Of a stretch of 64,000 nucleotides of DNA, positions 35,607 through 47,300 are shown piece after piece. The notes below the pieces were generated by a model. It had not been told where the DNA came from, ran no database searches, and saw nothing but the letters and a program-made list of their open reading frames with translations. This DNA is from Synechococcus sp. JA-2-3B'a(2-13) (lineage in GTDB: Bacteria; Cyanobacteriota; Cyanobacteriia; Thermostichales; Thermostichaceae), in contig NC_007776.1 of the NCBI RefSeq assembly GCF_000013225.1, positions 1,259,277 to 1,323,276 on the forward strand. The letters run 5' to 3'. Within the stretch, counting starts at the first letter, position 1. Every line of letters starts with the position of its first letter. The translations under genes were made by a program, and so were the position numbers.

Positions 35607-35876
35607 GAGGGATCAGCTTGCCACTCTTTATTCTTTAGATTTTTCCTGGGGTCTGCCGGTCTGCAGGCCCTTTGTTGTCTTTGACTGAGCAGGAAATATA
35701 CCTGTGCTGGCTGCAGCAGTTCCTAAATGGCAACTACAGTTATTCCAGGTTAGGGTGAGACGCTTGGGCTACTGGTCGCGCCAGCGGGACGGAGTCCTTG
35801 AAAAGCCTTCTGGCCCCGTGCATTCTAATGTTTCAGGTGTGGGTGCGGTGTCCTGGTTTGAATTGAGATGAGGGTT
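35607..35876. other. Intergenic region between hli and nadE
   Basis: Convergent intergenic DNA without a gene. It contains a 24-bp small dispersed repeat at 35776-35799 and short self-complementary stretches (CTGCCGGTCTGCAG) that could end hli transcription. I see no further structure. Confidence 0.5.
35776..35799 (-). repeat. 24-bp small dispersed repeat
   Basis: Minus-strand copy with core GGACTCCGTCCCGCT followed by GGCGCGA, in the hli-nadE gap. It is a near-consensus member of the family. Confidence 0.88.
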
Positions 35877-37565
35877 TCAACTGATCCCTTCCTGCCGCTT
35901 GGCGATTGGCATCCGCCAGCCGGTGCCGAAGGCGCGATCGGTGATGCGCAGCCCAGGGGGAGCTTGGTGTCGCTTGAACTCGGCATTCTGAACCAGCCGC
36001 AGCACGTGCTGCACCGTGTCGGGATCGAACCCTTGAGCCACCAACTCGGGGCCGGATTGATGCTGCTCGATGTGCCGCTGCAGGATCCTGTCCAGCAAAT
36101 CGTAGGGGGGCAAGCTGTCGCTATCTTGTTGGCCGGGTCGCAATTCTGCCGAGGGGGGCTTGGTCAGAGTAGCAAGCGGGATCCGCTCCTGCTGTCGGTT
36201 GATCCAGCGGGCCAAGCGGTACACCCAGGTTTTGGGCACATCGGAGATCACCGCCAGGCCGCCGGACATATCCCCGTAAATGGTGCAGTAGCCCACTGCT
36301 AGCTCTGATTTGTTGCCTGTGGTCAGCAGCAGCCGCCCGAACTTGTTGGAAAGGGCCATGAGGAGGGTGCCGCGAATGCGAGATTGCAGGTTTTCTTCCG
36401 TGATGTCTGGGGGGAGGCCGGCAAAGGGCTCTGCCAAAAGCTGGTGGTAGCTCTCCATGATGGACTGAATCGGCAGCTTCAGGGTCGGGATCCCCAGGTT
36501 TTGCGCCAGTTGGTAGGCGTCGGTCAGGCTGCCAGGGCTGGAATAGGGAGAGGGCATGAGCACCCCCAGCACCCGCTCCGGCCCCAAAGCATCGGCAGCA
36601 ATCACAGCAGTGACGGCAGAATCGATCCCTCCCGACAGGCCCAATAGCACCTCGCGAAAGCCACATTTGCTGACGTAATCGCGGGTGCCCAAAACCAACG
36701 CCTCGTACAGCTCAGCTTCCGGCTCGGTCGGCCAGCGGGATCCCGCGGTCGGTGGGCTCTGGTCTGGGTTGGGAGACTGCGTCAACTCGTCCACATCCAG
36801 GATGAGCTGATCCGGCTGAAAGGCAGCCGCTTGGGCCACAACCCGACCCCGGCGATCCACGGCACAACTGGCCCCATCGAAGATCAAATCATCATTGCCC
36901 CCCACCTGATTGACGTAGAGAATGGGCAGGGCGTGCTTGCGGGCCAGGGATCCCAGCATCTCCACCCGCAACTTCTGTTTGCCTAGGCTGAAGGGGGAAG
37001 CCGAGAGGTTAATCAGCAGGTCGGCACCGCAGCGGGCCATCTGTTCCACCGGATCCCAGTGGTAGCGGCGGTGCTGCCAAAAGTCGCGGTCGTTCCAAAT
37101 GTCTTCACAAATGGTAAAGCCCAGGCGGCGGCCACGGTACTCGATGGGTTGGGGCTGGGATCCCGGCTCAAAATAGCGATCTTCGTCGAAGACATCGTAG
37201 GTGGGCAAGAGCGACTTCTGAAACCAGTGGCGGATCTGGCCTCCCTCCAGCCAGGCAGCAGCATTGTAAAGGGGCCGACCCTCAGGCAGAGGATTGGGCT
37301 GCACGGATCCCACGACTACCGGAATGCTGGCCTGTAACCGGCTGGCCAAGTGCTGCAAAACCTGGCTTGCCCTCTCGACCAGGGCCGGATAGAGCAACAA
37401 ATCGCGGGGTGGATATCCCAGCAACGCCAGCTCGGAGGTGATGGCCAACTCTGCTCCCGCCGCCGCCACTGCCTCGACTGCCGAACGGATGCGCTCGGCA
37501 TTTCCGCTTAGATCGCCGACGATGTAGTTCAGTTGCAACAGCGCTACCTTCACCCTGCCCCCCAT
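35877..37565 (-). CDS. nadE: Glutamine-dependent NAD+ synthetase
   Basis: About 562 residues. It amidates nicotinate adenine dinucleotide to NAD+ using glutamine. The N-terminal nitrilase-type glutaminase domain (VKVALLQLNYIVGDLSGN ... TSELALLGYPPRDLL, FTICEDIWND with its catalytic Cys) is fused to the C-terminal synthetase domain (LGLSGGIDSAVTAVIAADALG, TTGNKSELAVGYCTIYGDMSGGL). The start is ATG 37565 (MGGRVKVALLQ); the frame is open for 43 codons upstream but without similarity. Confidence 0.96.
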   Translation of the reverse strand: MGGRVKVALLQLNYIVGDLSGNAERIRSAVEAVAAAGAELAITSELALLGYPPRDLLLYPALVERASQVLQHLASRLQASIPVVVGSVQPNPLPEGRPLYNAAAWLEGGQIRHWFQKSLLPTYDVFDEDRYFEPGSQPQPIEYRGRRLGFTICEDIWNDRDFWQHRRYHWDPVEQMARCGADLLINLSASPFSLGKQKLRVEMLGSLARKHALPILYVNQVGGNDDLIFDGASCAVDRRGRVVAQAAAFQPDQLILDVDELTQSPNPDQSPPTAGSRWPTEPEAELYEALVLGTRDYVSKCGFREVLLGLSGGIDSAVTAVIAADALGPERVLGVLMPSPYSSPGSLTDAYQLAQNLGIPTLKLPIQSIMESYHQLLAEPFAGLPPDITEENLQSRIRGTLLMALSNKFGRLLLTTGNKSELAVGYCTIYGDMSGGLAVISDVPKTWVYRLARWINRQQERIPLATLTKPPSAELRPGQQDSDSLPPYDLLDRILQRHIEQHQSGPELVAQGFDPDTVQHVLRLVQNAEFKRHQAPPGLRITDRAFGTGWRMPIAKRQEGIS

Positions 37566-37602
37566 ATGGTAAATCTCACCATAAGTGGCCCAAACCGAAT
37601 CG

Positions 37603-38451
37603 TCAACAAGATTCTGCTGCGGGCAAGCGAAGAATAAACGTGGTTTGGTGGGCAGTGCTTTCCACCTGCAAAGAGCCGCCCAAGTGGTTGGCAATGGCTT
37701 GGGCCAGAGCCAATCCCAAGCCTGTTCCCCCCTGCTGCCAGGGATCCGAGTGGGGGATGCGATAAAACTGCTCGAAAATGCGTTCTTGTTCTTCGAGGGG
37801 AATGGTGGTGCCCGTGTTGGTCAAGCGCAGCTCCCAGCGGTCGGAACCCAAAGCAACAACCTCTAGGACAATGTGTTTGCCGGCGGGCGTGAATTTGTGG
37901 GCATTGGTCAAAAGCTCACAGACCAAGCGTTCCAACAGGCGGGGATGGGTGTGCAGATAGGGCAGGTGGGGATCCCAGTGAACTTCTAGGGTTTGCTGCC
38001 GCTTGCGCATCCGGTCTTGGAACCGATTGATAAGAGGTGCCAAAAGGAGAGGCAGGTTAACCTGCTCAGAGGGCAGCTTGAGCGTATTGCCCGACAAATT
38101 TTGTAGATCCAGAAGATCGTTAATTAGGGAGATCTCTCGCTCGCACGCCTGCTCCAGAACCTCAAGATACTGGATTTGCTTGGGGGTGAGAGGAGAAACT
38201 TGATAGCTCAGTTTCAGCAGGTGAACCGAGAGGCTAATGCTGGTAAGGGGAGTGCGCAGCTCATGGGAGACGGCGGCCAGGAAGTTATCCCTAATTTGGC
38301 TGAGTTTTTTCAATTCCGTCACCTGAGCCTGGCTGCTGAGGTAGAGCCTGGCCTGTCGCAGGGCAATCGCGCACTGGGCCGCCATTTGCTGGGCCAAATC
38401 GATTTCCCAATCGCTAAAACTGATACATTCACGCTGAACTCTCCTGAACAT
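37603..38451 (-). pseudogene. Sensor histidine kinase, C-terminal half of a split gene
   Basis: 282 codons. Residues 12-40 (FSDWEIDLAQQMAAQCAIALRQARLY) are the end of a GAF domain whose beginning is the end of the next reading frame (38660-41104). The H-box SHELRTPLTSISLSVHLL, N-box LLTNAHKFTP and ATP lid GGTGLGLALAQAIANHLGGS are intact. So the kinase core could be made from MFRRVQR if a local start is used, but it would lack its sensor part. No clear ribosome site precedes it. Treated as the 3' part of one broken gene. Confidence 0.72.
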
Positions 38452-38659
38452 GGTTCAGGAAAGAAGCGATCGCATCCTGCCTATCTCTGTTCGCGTCAGC
38501 GGGACGGAGTCCAAGCAGGAAGGCGGTATCCCGCAAAGCCCTGAGGAATACCCCCCGAGCGCTTTCCCCCTTCACTTCCCGGCAACCGTTGCGGTGGACT
38601 CAAGGATCAGGGGGAAACTTGGTCTACTATATCCCTCTCAATGACTTTTGCCAAACCGC
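38452..38659. other. About 200-bp interruption within the kinase gene
   Basis: This stretch separates the two halves of the GAF domain and has stops in the kinase frame. It contains a 24-bp small dispersed repeat (38491-38514), a hairpin GGTATCCC ... GGAATACC (about 38523-38553) and CTGAACCATGTTCAG at the far edge. Both borders carry a similar sequence (GAATTTACTGAGCTTTAG and GAATGTATCAGTTTTAG). It looks like an inserted non-coding element, but I could not define its ends. Confidence 0.5.
38491..38514 (-). repeat. 24-bp small dispersed repeat
   Basis: Minus-strand copy, core GGACTCCGTCCCGCT followed by GACGCGA, inside the DNA that splits the kinase gene. Its first two bases differ from the consensus. 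Confidence 0.82.
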
Positions 38660-41104
38660 CTAAAGCTCAGTAAATTCAGCAAAGTTCAGGGTTTTGGGGG
38701 TTAGAGGCATGCTCTCCTCAGGAGGCCGAGCCAGCCACAGATCCCCAAGAATGCCCTGATCGTCCGCAATGGGGCAGGCCAGCTTGGTCAGATAGGGGGG
38801 CAGAGTGTTGGGATCCCGTTGGTGATCCCGAGCGCACAGTTGAAAGCACCAACCTCGCCATAGCTGTTCGTAGAAGAGGGGAAAATCTTTCATCTGAACC
38901 CGAGCCCCGACCCCAGAGGTCGAAAGCGTCGTGTATTCATAGCTGATCAGGGAGTAGGTTCGGCGGCTATCGTAAAGGCCGACATTGCAAAAAAGAACGC
39001 CCAAAAATTTCCCCAGCTCGTTCACAACTGTCTGCAAGATCTGCCTTTCATCCAGAGTTGCCCGTATCTGATGGATGAGGCGGCGCAGAATCGATTCAAA
39101 CTGCAGACTGCGTTCCAGTTGCTGGGTTCGCTGTTGCACCAGGGCTGTTAACTCAGCTTCTCGCGTTTGCTGGGCCAGCTCCAGGCGCTTGCGCAGAGTA
39201 ATATCGCGCACCAAAACAATGGCCTCATCCGGCCCAAAGGGCAACAGACGGGCCTCGCGATATTCCGGCAATGCTTCCGCAGTGTCTTGAGAAGTTTTGG
39301 GAAGCGGATATTCAATAACCTGAATTTCTCCCGTTTGAAAGGCTTTCTCTAGCAAAGGGGCAAAGTAGGTTTTCCAATGCTCTGGAAACAGATCTTGAAT
39401 GTATTGGTTGAGATAGCGGTCATCGGGATAGGCGAATGCAAATCCTCTGGGGGGCTTATAGGACAAGACTAGCCCTTGCCGATCCACTTGCAAAAGCATA
39501 TCTGGGATCGCTTCGTAAAGAGCGCGGTAACGTGCTTCGCTGCGGGCCAGATCGGCCAAACTTTCTCGCAGGTGAGTTTCGGCCCTTTTTCGCTCGGAAA
39601 TATCTTCTAGAAATTGGATGGCAAACAGAGGCTCGTTTTGAGCGTTTCGCACCGCGAAGAGTTGTAAGCGAACCCAGATCTCTCTGCCATCTTTACGGCA
39701 AATCACCTTTTCATATTCATAGTTGTTGGTGTACCCGGAAAGCAGTTCATTCCAGAGTATCTCGCCCCGTTCTCGGTCTTCGGGATAGGGAGTGTAATCT
39801 TCCGCTTTCAGAGCCGACCAATCTTCCTCGCTGTACCCTGTAATCTCTGCCATTGCCGGGTTGAGGCTGAGATACCGGGGATCAGGATCCAAGCTCATCA
39901 GAGCAATCCCTTGGCTACAGAAGTTGAAGATCCCCTGCAATTGGTTTTGAATTTCCTCAAGAGCAGATTTGATGGATCGGCGCTCGCTAATATCATCCAG
40001 GAAGTAAACGGCAAACAGAGGCTTTTGTTCTTCATCTCTCACAACATAAACCTGAGACTTTACCCAGATGATTCGGCCATTCTTACGGGTGTAGGGATGT
40101 TCCCATTCATAATGACTGCGCCGGCCATCAACCAACTCCTGCCAAAGTTTTTTTAGAGTTTCAACATCGGCCAAGTCTGGGATACAAGCCTCCAGAGGCA
40201 AAGCCTTCAATTCCTCTGCAGAATATCCTGTTATATCCTTGAGGGCTGAGTTCATGCCATGCGGACTAGCTTCTGGCTCAAGAGGCAGCAGAGAGATGCC
40301 CAAATTGCAGGACTCCACAATTCCCCAGAATCGCTGTTGAATCTCCAACAAGGCCAGCTCTAGACGCTTACGCTCGGTAATATCTTGAATGCAGCCAAGC
40401 ACGCAATTTGCTCCGTAGGGAACTATGCAAATTTCTTGGTAACGGAGCTCTCCCGCTGAGTTGGTTAGGGGATATTCCAAGGTTTGCTGGGATCCGCTGC
40501 TCAAGCAACGGTCAATCAGCCTCTGCAGTTGATCGCCAACCTCAGGGCCGAACAGCTCTCCCACTGCTTTTCCCTGAATATGCTCTGCTGAGAGTGAAGC
40601 AAAATAAGTATTCTCCGGGGAAGAAATCGGCTCTAGGCATTGGCCTTCTCGGCTAAAAATCATCAAGGCTTGTGGAATAGCGCAAACCAGCCTTTCGTAG
40701 CGGAGTTGGCTCTCTGCAAGCGCTTGTTCAGCCTGCTTCCGCGCCGTGATGTCTTCCACATACCCCTCAAAACAGAGGGGATCCCCTGCCGGATTGCGGA
40801 CAACTTGAATTTGTTCTCGCACCCACAAGTCCAAGCCCTTGCGACTGTGGATCAAAAACTCTTGCGCCACTCTCCCATCGCCGACTTTGCCTGCAAGCAG
40901 ATCCTGGAAAATCTGACGACGACCGGCAGCGTCAGCATAGAGATGATGGCCAAAATCCGACAGATGGCGCATCAAATGGGCAGAGGAAGTATAGCCGTAT
41001 ATCTTGGCAAGCTTGGCATTTGCAAACCGGTATCGTCCCTGCAGATCCACACGAAAGATCCCAATGGGGGCATTTTCCAGGAGCACATCAAGTTCGGCCA
41101 GCAT
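38660..41104 (-). pseudogene. Multi-PAS/GAF sensor, N-terminal half of a split histidine kinase
   Basis: 814 codons, soluble. Five consecutive PAS/PAC modules occupy about residues 1-640, each followed by D-I-(S/T)-x-R (EDITARKQAEQ, QDITERKRLE, DDISERRSIK, EDISERKRAE, RDITLRKRLE). A coiled coil follows, then a GAF domain at about 660-800 that stops short at FAEFTEL. A complete protein would continue into the histidine-kinase core found at 37603-38451. As it stands it could be translated into a sensor without an output domain. The signals sensed are unknown. Confidence 0.75.
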
Positions 41105-41314
41105 CAGGATCCCCTATGTTTTCGCAAGCAGTACCAGGGCACTAAGAACGCCTGCCCCTGAGATTATGTATCATTTTTGCTTTGAGCGATGTTTTCCGCA
41201 CTACAAGTTCCCCCGTGATCTCGTAAAATCACGGGCGAGGAAGGGTGCTCAGGCTTCTGTGGATATCACCCCACCGAGTGCTGGGGGAGCAGGGATCCCT
41301 GTGCGGATTCTCAA

Positions 41315-43186
41315 CTACTCCACCTGCGCTGTCTCCGGGGATTCCGCCTGAGTTTCCGGGTGAAAGTAGCGGTAAATCTGCCGGGCAATCTTCGGGCCAA
41401 TGCCGGGCACTTGGGCCAGCTGGTCTTCTGAAGCCACCTGAATGCGGGCAATCGACCGAAATTCTTCCATCAGCAGCTTTTGCCGATACTTGCCCAGGCC
41501 GGGGATCTCGTCCAGCGTAGAGGCATGTTGACGCGCTTTCCGTTGCTGGCGATGAAAGGCGAGAGCAAATCGGTGGGCTTCATCTCGCAGGCGTTGCAAC
41601 AACAAGCGAGCCGGATCTTGGGCCGGCAACCGCAAGGGCACAGGATTCCCCGGCAGAAAGATCTCTTCTTCTCGTTTGGCCAAGGCAATCACCGGCAGGT
41701 GATCCAGCCCCAAATCCGCCAAGACGGCCATGACTGCCGACAACTGCCCCTTGCCCCCGTCGATGAGCACCAAATCCGGCTGATCCTCAGGGGTCATTTT
41801 GCTGAAGCGACGCCGGGCCACTTCTGCATGGCTGGCAAAATCATCGGAGTGACCGGGGCGCACCTCAGGGTTGCGAATCTTGTAGCGGCGGTAGTGCTGT
41901 TTGGCAGGCAGGCCATCGATAAACACCACCTGACTGGCCACAGCATCGGATCCCTGGATGTGGGAAATATCGTAGGCTTCTAGACGGCGGGGCACATCCG
42001 GCAAATCCAAGACTTCTGCCAAGCGCTCCAAGGCCGCGGCATCCCGATCCGCCAAGCGCTGAGTGCGGGTTAGCTCCAGTTGGGCATTCCGCTCAACCAA
42101 CTCGATCAGCTCGGCTTTGCTCTGCCGTTGGGGGGCAACAAGGCTGACCTTGCGGCCTTTTTTCTGACTCAGCCAAGACTCCAGAAAATCGTGATCGGGC
42201 AATTCATACTGGGTCAAAATCTCAGAGGGAATTTCCACCGGATCGCAGTATTGATAATGCTCTTGTAAAGCCCGCTGCAAGATAAGGCCTGGGTCGTCAC
42301 CGCGGTTTTCGGCCACAAACCCCAGCCGCCCCACCAACTTGCCTGCCCGCACCTGAAACAATTGAATGCAGGCTCGTGAATCATTCATGGCCAAGGCCAG
42401 AGCATCACGGCTGACGGTAGAGTTAGGCAAAGAGACCTTCTGGGATTCTCCCAATTGTTCCAAACCGCGAATTTGATCCCGATATCGTGCGGCTGCCTCG
42501 TAATTTTCCTGTTCGGCGGCCTGGATCATCTTCTCCTGCAGCTCTCGGATCAGCTCATCTGTCTGGCCTTGGAAGATCATGGCCACTTGAGTCAGCGTTT
42601 TGCGATACTCTTCTGGGCTGATCAAGCCTTGGCATACCCCGGGGCAGCGCCCAATGTCGTAGTTCAAACAGGTGCGATCTTTGTACAGAGGTTTGGGCCG
42701 TTGGCGCAAGGGAAAAATTCGTTTGACCAACCCAAGGGTATGGCGCAACAGGCCAACATCGGTGTAGGGGCCATAGTATTTGTCTTGATTCCGATCAAGG
42801 CGACGATGGCGGGTGATGTAAAGCTGGGGATAAGGCTCCGACCAGGTAATACACAAATAGGGATACTTTTTGTCATCCTTGAGAAGAACATTGTAGGGGG
42901 GCTGATGGGTTTTAATCAGGTTATCTTCTAGGGCTAAAGCTTCACTTTCATTGTCGGTTACGATAAACTCGATCTCGCAAACCTGAGCTACCATGCGCTG
43001 AATGCGAGGGGACAGGTCGCTGGTGAAGCGGAAATAAGATCGCACTCGAGAGCGCAATTTCTTGGACTTGCCTACATAGAGGATCTGATCCGTGGCATCT
43101 CGCATTAAATATACGCCGGGTTCAGCAGGAATCTCCTTGAGACGGCTCTCTAGAACGTCACGGCTGTGAATCAGAGGGACGGTCAT
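41315..43186 (-). CDS. uvrC: Excinuclease ABC subunit C
   Basis: 623 residues, full length. It makes both incisions in nucleotide excision repair. The GIY-YIG nuclease domain is near the N-terminus ([30 protein letters not shown]). The UVR domain is [30 protein letters not shown] (~205-235). The RNase H-like second nuclease has [20 protein letters not shown] and [13 protein letters not shown]. Tandem helix-hairpin-helix motifs are at the end ([14 protein letters not shown] ... [18 protein letters not shown]). Confidence 0.97.
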   Translation of the reverse strand: MTVPLIHSRDVLESRLKEIPAEPGVYLMRDATDQILYVGKSKKLRSRVRSYFRFTSDLSPRIQRMVAQVCEIEFIVTDNESEALALEDNLIKTHQPPYNVLLKDDKKYPYLCITWSEPYPQLYITRHRRLDRNQDKYYGPYTDVGLLRHTLGLVKRIFPLRQRPKPLYKDRTCLNYDIGRCPGVCQGLISPEEYRKTLTQVAMIFQGQTDELIRELQEKMIQAAEQENYEAAARYRDQIRGLEQLGESQKVSLPNSTVSRDALALAMNDSRACIQLFQVRAGKLVGRLGFVAENRGDDPGLILQRALQEHYQYCDPVEIPSEILTQYELPDHDFLESWLSQKKGRKVSLVAPQRQSKAELIELVERNAQLELTRTQRLADRDAAALERLAEVLDLPDVPRRLEAYDISHIQGSDAVASQVVFIDGLPAKQHYRRYKIRNPEVRPGHSDDFASHAEVARRRFSKMTPEDQPDLVLIDGGKGQLSAVMAVLADLGLDHLPVIALAKREEEIFLPGNPVPLRLPAQDPARLLLQRLRDEAHRFALAFHRQQRKARQHASTLDEIPGLGKYRQKLLMEEFRSIARIQVASEDQLAQVPGIGPKIARQIYRYFHPETQAESPETAQVE

Positions 43187-43249
43187 AAAGTTCAGTTCTA
43201 CCGGGTAGAGTCAGGGATCCCATGACTTCAATCTAGCAAGGATATGGCT

Positions 43250-43650
43250 TTTCTCGGCAACACTGACTCCAACCCATGTGGAGACACAGTCATTCTGAAC
43301 AATCATTCTGAACAAGTTTGGGAAGCTCGTCCTGCTTTCAAGCTCCAACCTGCTAGCACAAATGGCAATAGCTCGTCGCATCGCAGGATCAAAGTACCTC
43401 TTTTGACGGGTAGACCTCCATGATTTGGGAAGGATAAGTTGATTTGTGATTAACATAATTTTGTCCAGAGTTCTGGTAGTTCATTTACATAAGATATAGC
43501 AGCAATGGAAAGTCGCTTAAGTTTATTAACTAGGGATATATTGACTTCTGAGACAATCTTTTGAGTAGATTCAGGTATAAATTGCCTGTGACAATCCTGG
43601 CATCGATAATGCTGCTTTCCATTATGGATCTTGTCGTATCTAAGTTAAAA
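43250..43650 (-). pseudogene. IS1-family transposase remnant
   Basis: Reading the minus strand from about 43650 gives YDKIHNGKQHYRCQDCHRQFIPESTQKIVSEVNISLVNKL ..., the zinc-finger start of an IS1-type InsA/transposase (usual form NGKQRYxCQDCGRQF). After a stop and a frame change it continues as PVKRGTLILRCDELLPFVLAGW, which parallels the IS1 segment KKGRLTIQCDEMWSFV. The DDE core is otherwise lost. It is AT-rich compared with its neighbours, so it is foreign and decayed. Confidence 0.62.
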
Positions 43651-43754
43651 GAATGACGGCTTGGGCAAGTCAGCATGAGCTTACTCAGAAACACGAAAAA
43701 TCTAGGGTAATAGTATCATTGCTCCCAGAGCACCACCAGTATAGTCAATAGGGC

Positions 43755-43778
43755 AAGGGCTCCGTCCCGCTGGCGCGA
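43755..43778 (+). repeat. 24-bp small dispersed repeat
   Basis: Core GGGCTCCGTCCCGCT followed by GGCGCGA, at the broken edge of the IS630-like remnant. The A-to-G change in the left arm keeps a G-T pair. Confidence 0.82.
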
Positions 43779-43784
43779 CCCGAA

Positions 43785-44010
43785 TCTCTGAGCTCTATCC
43801 TTACAATTGAGCTCCTGGATCCTGGCCTATGTCTTGCTGCAGGGCGGCCAAGTCTATCTTTGGCTTCTGGGTCTTGACTTTTGTCGGCCTGAGGTCTTCT
43901 AGGTTCAGCCAGCGATAGACCGTTGCACGCCTGACTTTGTACATTTGTACATCTGTTGTACATCTGTGGGGTTGCCCTCTTCCTGGACATACCCTACGGC
44001 TGTCTCCCTA
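43785..44010 (-). pseudogene. IS630-family transposase N-terminal remnant
   Basis: On the minus strand two frames together read AVGYVQEEGNPTDVQQMYK then RRATVYRWLNLEDLRPTKVKTQKPKIDLAALQQDIGQDPGAQL, followed after another shift by KDRAQRFGSRQRDG. This matches the helix-turn-helix head of IS630-type transposases (xxVSRxTVYRWL, then a K-rich linker, then RAxxFGVxxSAI). The catalytic DDE part is absent. The fragment ends at a 24-bp repeat. Confidence 0.6.
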
Positions 44011-44309
44011 CCGCAGTTCTCCACAGGGCCAGTTGCCAGCGAGCGGAGCCGGTGTGAGCTGGCGCATTCGCCCTAGCTTTCTCAGATCGTCCGCAGTCCG
44101 TCGGGGAAAGCTGCAGAAGAAACTCGAAAAATCTGTTCATGGCGAGCTTTTTTGTCTTTACTTCGCTGAGCCGATTGCCCCAACGGTTGCCCTGTTGGCA
44201 AGAGCCAGCCGTGACTTGAGACTGCCCCCCTTTTCCTGTCGGATTGGAGTGCGATATGCTGGTTTTCCACCTCTGAAAGCGTGATTTATTCCAAACTGTT
44301 TTTACTCCT

Positions 44310-47300
44310 ATGAATCCCCATCCCTCTCAGGTCTCGGCCCCTATCCTGCAGGAAAACTGGCACTTTCAAGAGCGGGATGCTTGCGGGGTCGGCTTTTTGG
44401 TGAATCAGCAGGGGAGAGCCAGCCACGACCTCTTGCAGAAAACCCTTCAGGCCCTCACCTGTATGGAACATCGGGGTGGCTGTGGCGGCGACGGCCAGAG
44501 CGGTGATGGGGCGGGCATTGCAACGGCAATCCCCTGGTCGCTGTTGCAGGCAGAGAGGGAAGAAATTCGAGCTTGGGATCCCACTCACAGCGCGGTGGGG
44601 ATGGTCTTTTTGCCTCAGGATCCTGCTGAGTGTCAGGCGGTGCAGCAGGTGATCGATGAGTACTTGACCACCACCGACTGGCAGCGGGTGGTTTGGCGGC
44701 AGGTACCGGTCAATCCCAATTGCCTGGGGCCGATGGCGCGGCAGACCATGCCCTCCATTTGGCAGATGCTCCTCACCCATCCCACGCTGGAAGGAGACGA
44801 GCTAGAGCAGCAGCTCTATCTGTTGCGGCGGCGCATTCGGCGGCGGGTAGAGGCTCGGTTTGGCTTTTATGCTCTGTATTTTGCCTCTTTGTCCTGCCGG
44901 GTTGTCGTTTACAAAGGCATGGTGCAATCGTCGGTTCTGGGCCAGTTTTATCGAGATCTGCAAAACCCCCTCTACACCACCACCTACGCCACCTACCACC
45001 GCCGCTTCAGCACCAATACCCTGCCGCGTTGGTCGCTGGCTCAGCCTTTCCGCTACCTCTGCCACAACGGCGAGATCAACACCTACCTGGGCAATGTCAA
45101 CTGGATGGCCGCCCGCGAACAAACCCTTTCCCATCCCCGCTGGGGTACAGCGGTCGAGGATCTGAAGCCGATTATTGACCCGGGCACCAGCGACTCAGCA
45201 GGTCTGGACGCTGTGTTTGAGCTGTTGATTCAGTCGGGCTACTCCACTCAGCAGGCGATGATGGTGCTGATCCCGGAAGCCTATCGCAACCAGCCAGAAC
45301 TGCAGAATCACCCGGAAGTGGTGGATTTCTACGAGTTCTTCGGCGGCCTGCAGGAGCCTTGGGATGGCCCGGCGATGGTGGTTTTCTGCGACGGCAAAAC
45401 CATCGGGGCCACGTTGGATCGCAATGGCCTGCGCCCAGCCCGCTACGCTCGCAGCCGCGATGGTCTGCTGGTGGTGGCCTCGGAAGCTGGCGTGGTTCCT
45501 CTGCCGGAGACCGACATTTTGGAAAAAGGGCGGCTAGGCCCGGGGCAGATGCTGACGGTGGATCTGCAGAGCGGGCAAATCTGCAAAAACTGGGAGATCA
45601 AAACCCAGGTGGCAGCCCAGCACCCCTACGGCGAATGGCTCAAAGCCCATCGCGTTCAGCTCAGCACCCAAGGCTTTGAAAATACCCCTCACCTCTCGGA
45701 AGAACAACTGTTACAAGCCCAAACCGCCTTCGGGTACTCCTCAGAAGATGTGGAGATGATCATCGAGGAGATGGCGGCTACGGGCAAGGAGCCCACCTTC
45801 AGCATGGGGGACGATGCACCGCTGGCTGTGCTGTCCACCCAGCCTCATCCCCTCTACGACTATTTCAAGCAGCGCTTTGCCCAGGTCACCAACCCTGCCA
45901 TCGATCCCCTGCGGGAGAGCCTGGTGATGTCTTTGGATGTGTATCTGGGATCCAAGGGCAACCTGCTGGAGATCCGCCCTGAGCATGCCCGCCTGTTGCA
46001 GTTGCGCAGCCCGGTGCTCAACGAAGCGGAGCTGGCCGCTCTGCAGCATACCCCTTTTCCCTGCCACACGCTCCCGATTCTCTATCCGGTGGCTGCCGGC
46101 CCAGAAGGACTGGAGGTCCAGGTACGGGCCCTCTGCCAGCAGGCGGCCCAGGCGGTGCGGGGGGGAGCTGAGATTTTAATCCTCTCGGATCGCGGCCTTG
46201 ATGCCGAGCAGGCTCTGATCCCACCTCTGTTGGCGGTGGGCGCCATCCACCATCACCTCATCCAGGAGGGGCTGCGCCTACGCGCTTCCCTGGTGGTGGA
46301 GACTGCCCAATGCTGGAGCACCCACCACTTTGCCTGCTTGATCGGCTACGGGGCCAGCGCCGTTTGTCCTTATCTGGCCTATGAAGCTGTGCGGCAGTGG
46401 TGGCACAAGCCCAAGACGCAAACCCAGATGGCTGCCGGCAAGTTGCCCCAGCTTTCCCTGGCCGAGGTGCAACTGAAGTACCGCGCCGCCATTGAGGCAG
46501 GGCTGCTCAAGATTCTTTCCAAAATGGGCATTTCTCTGCTCTCCAGCTACCACGGAGCGCAGATTTTCGAGGCCATTGGCCTGAGCCAAGAGGTGATCGA
46601 TCTGGCCTTCCGCGGCACGGTGTCGCGGGTGGGAGGCATGACGCTGGCGGATCTGGCCCGCGAGGGCATGGTGAATCACCAGCGGGCCTTTCCCGAACTC
46701 ACCTCGAAAAAGCTGGAGAACTTTGGCTTTATCCAGGCGCGGCCCAAAGGCGAATACCACATCAACAGTCCAGAAATGGCCAAACTGCTGCACAAGGCCA
46801 TCGAATCGGGTCAGCCTGCCCACTATGAGATCTACAGGGCGCACCTGCGCAGCCGCACCCCCACCGCGTTGCGAGACCTGCTGGATTTCCGCAGCGACCG
46901 GGATCCCATTCCCTTGGAGGAAGTGGAACCGGTGTCGGAGATTTTCAAACGCTTTGCCACAGGTGGGATGTCCTTGGGGGCCCTCAGCCGCGAGGCCCAC
47001 GAGACCCTGGCCATTGCCATGAACCGCATCGGCGGCAAGTCCAACTCCGGTGAAGGCGGGGAAGATCCGGAACGATACCTCCCCATCACCGATGTAGGCC
47101 CAGATGGCACCTCGGCCCGCTTTCCCCACCTGAAGGGGCTGCGCATGGGGGACAACGCCAGCTCGGCGGTGAAGCAGGTGGCCTCGGGCCGCTTTGGCGT
47201 GACACCGGAGTATTTGCTCAACGCGCGGCAAATTGAGATCAAAATTGCCCAGGGGGCCAAGCCGGGCGAGGGCGGGCAACTGCCGGGCAAAAAGGTCAGC

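Larger units (their letters stand above)
43187..44309. other. 1.1-kb region without intact genes
   Basis: No credible full gene lies between uvrC and glutamate synthase. The part from 43440 to 43740 is clearly more AT-rich than the rest of the window. It holds frameshifted remains of an IS1-type and an IS630-type transposase and a 24-bp repeat. The promoter of the glutamate synthase gene probably lies in the last 200 bases; I cannot place it. Confidence 0.7.

Noticed and set aside
43211-43456. 81-codon minus-strand frame downstream of uvrC start
   Set aside because: It lies over the IS1-type transposase relic in another frame, has no ribosome site and no recognisable protein feature.
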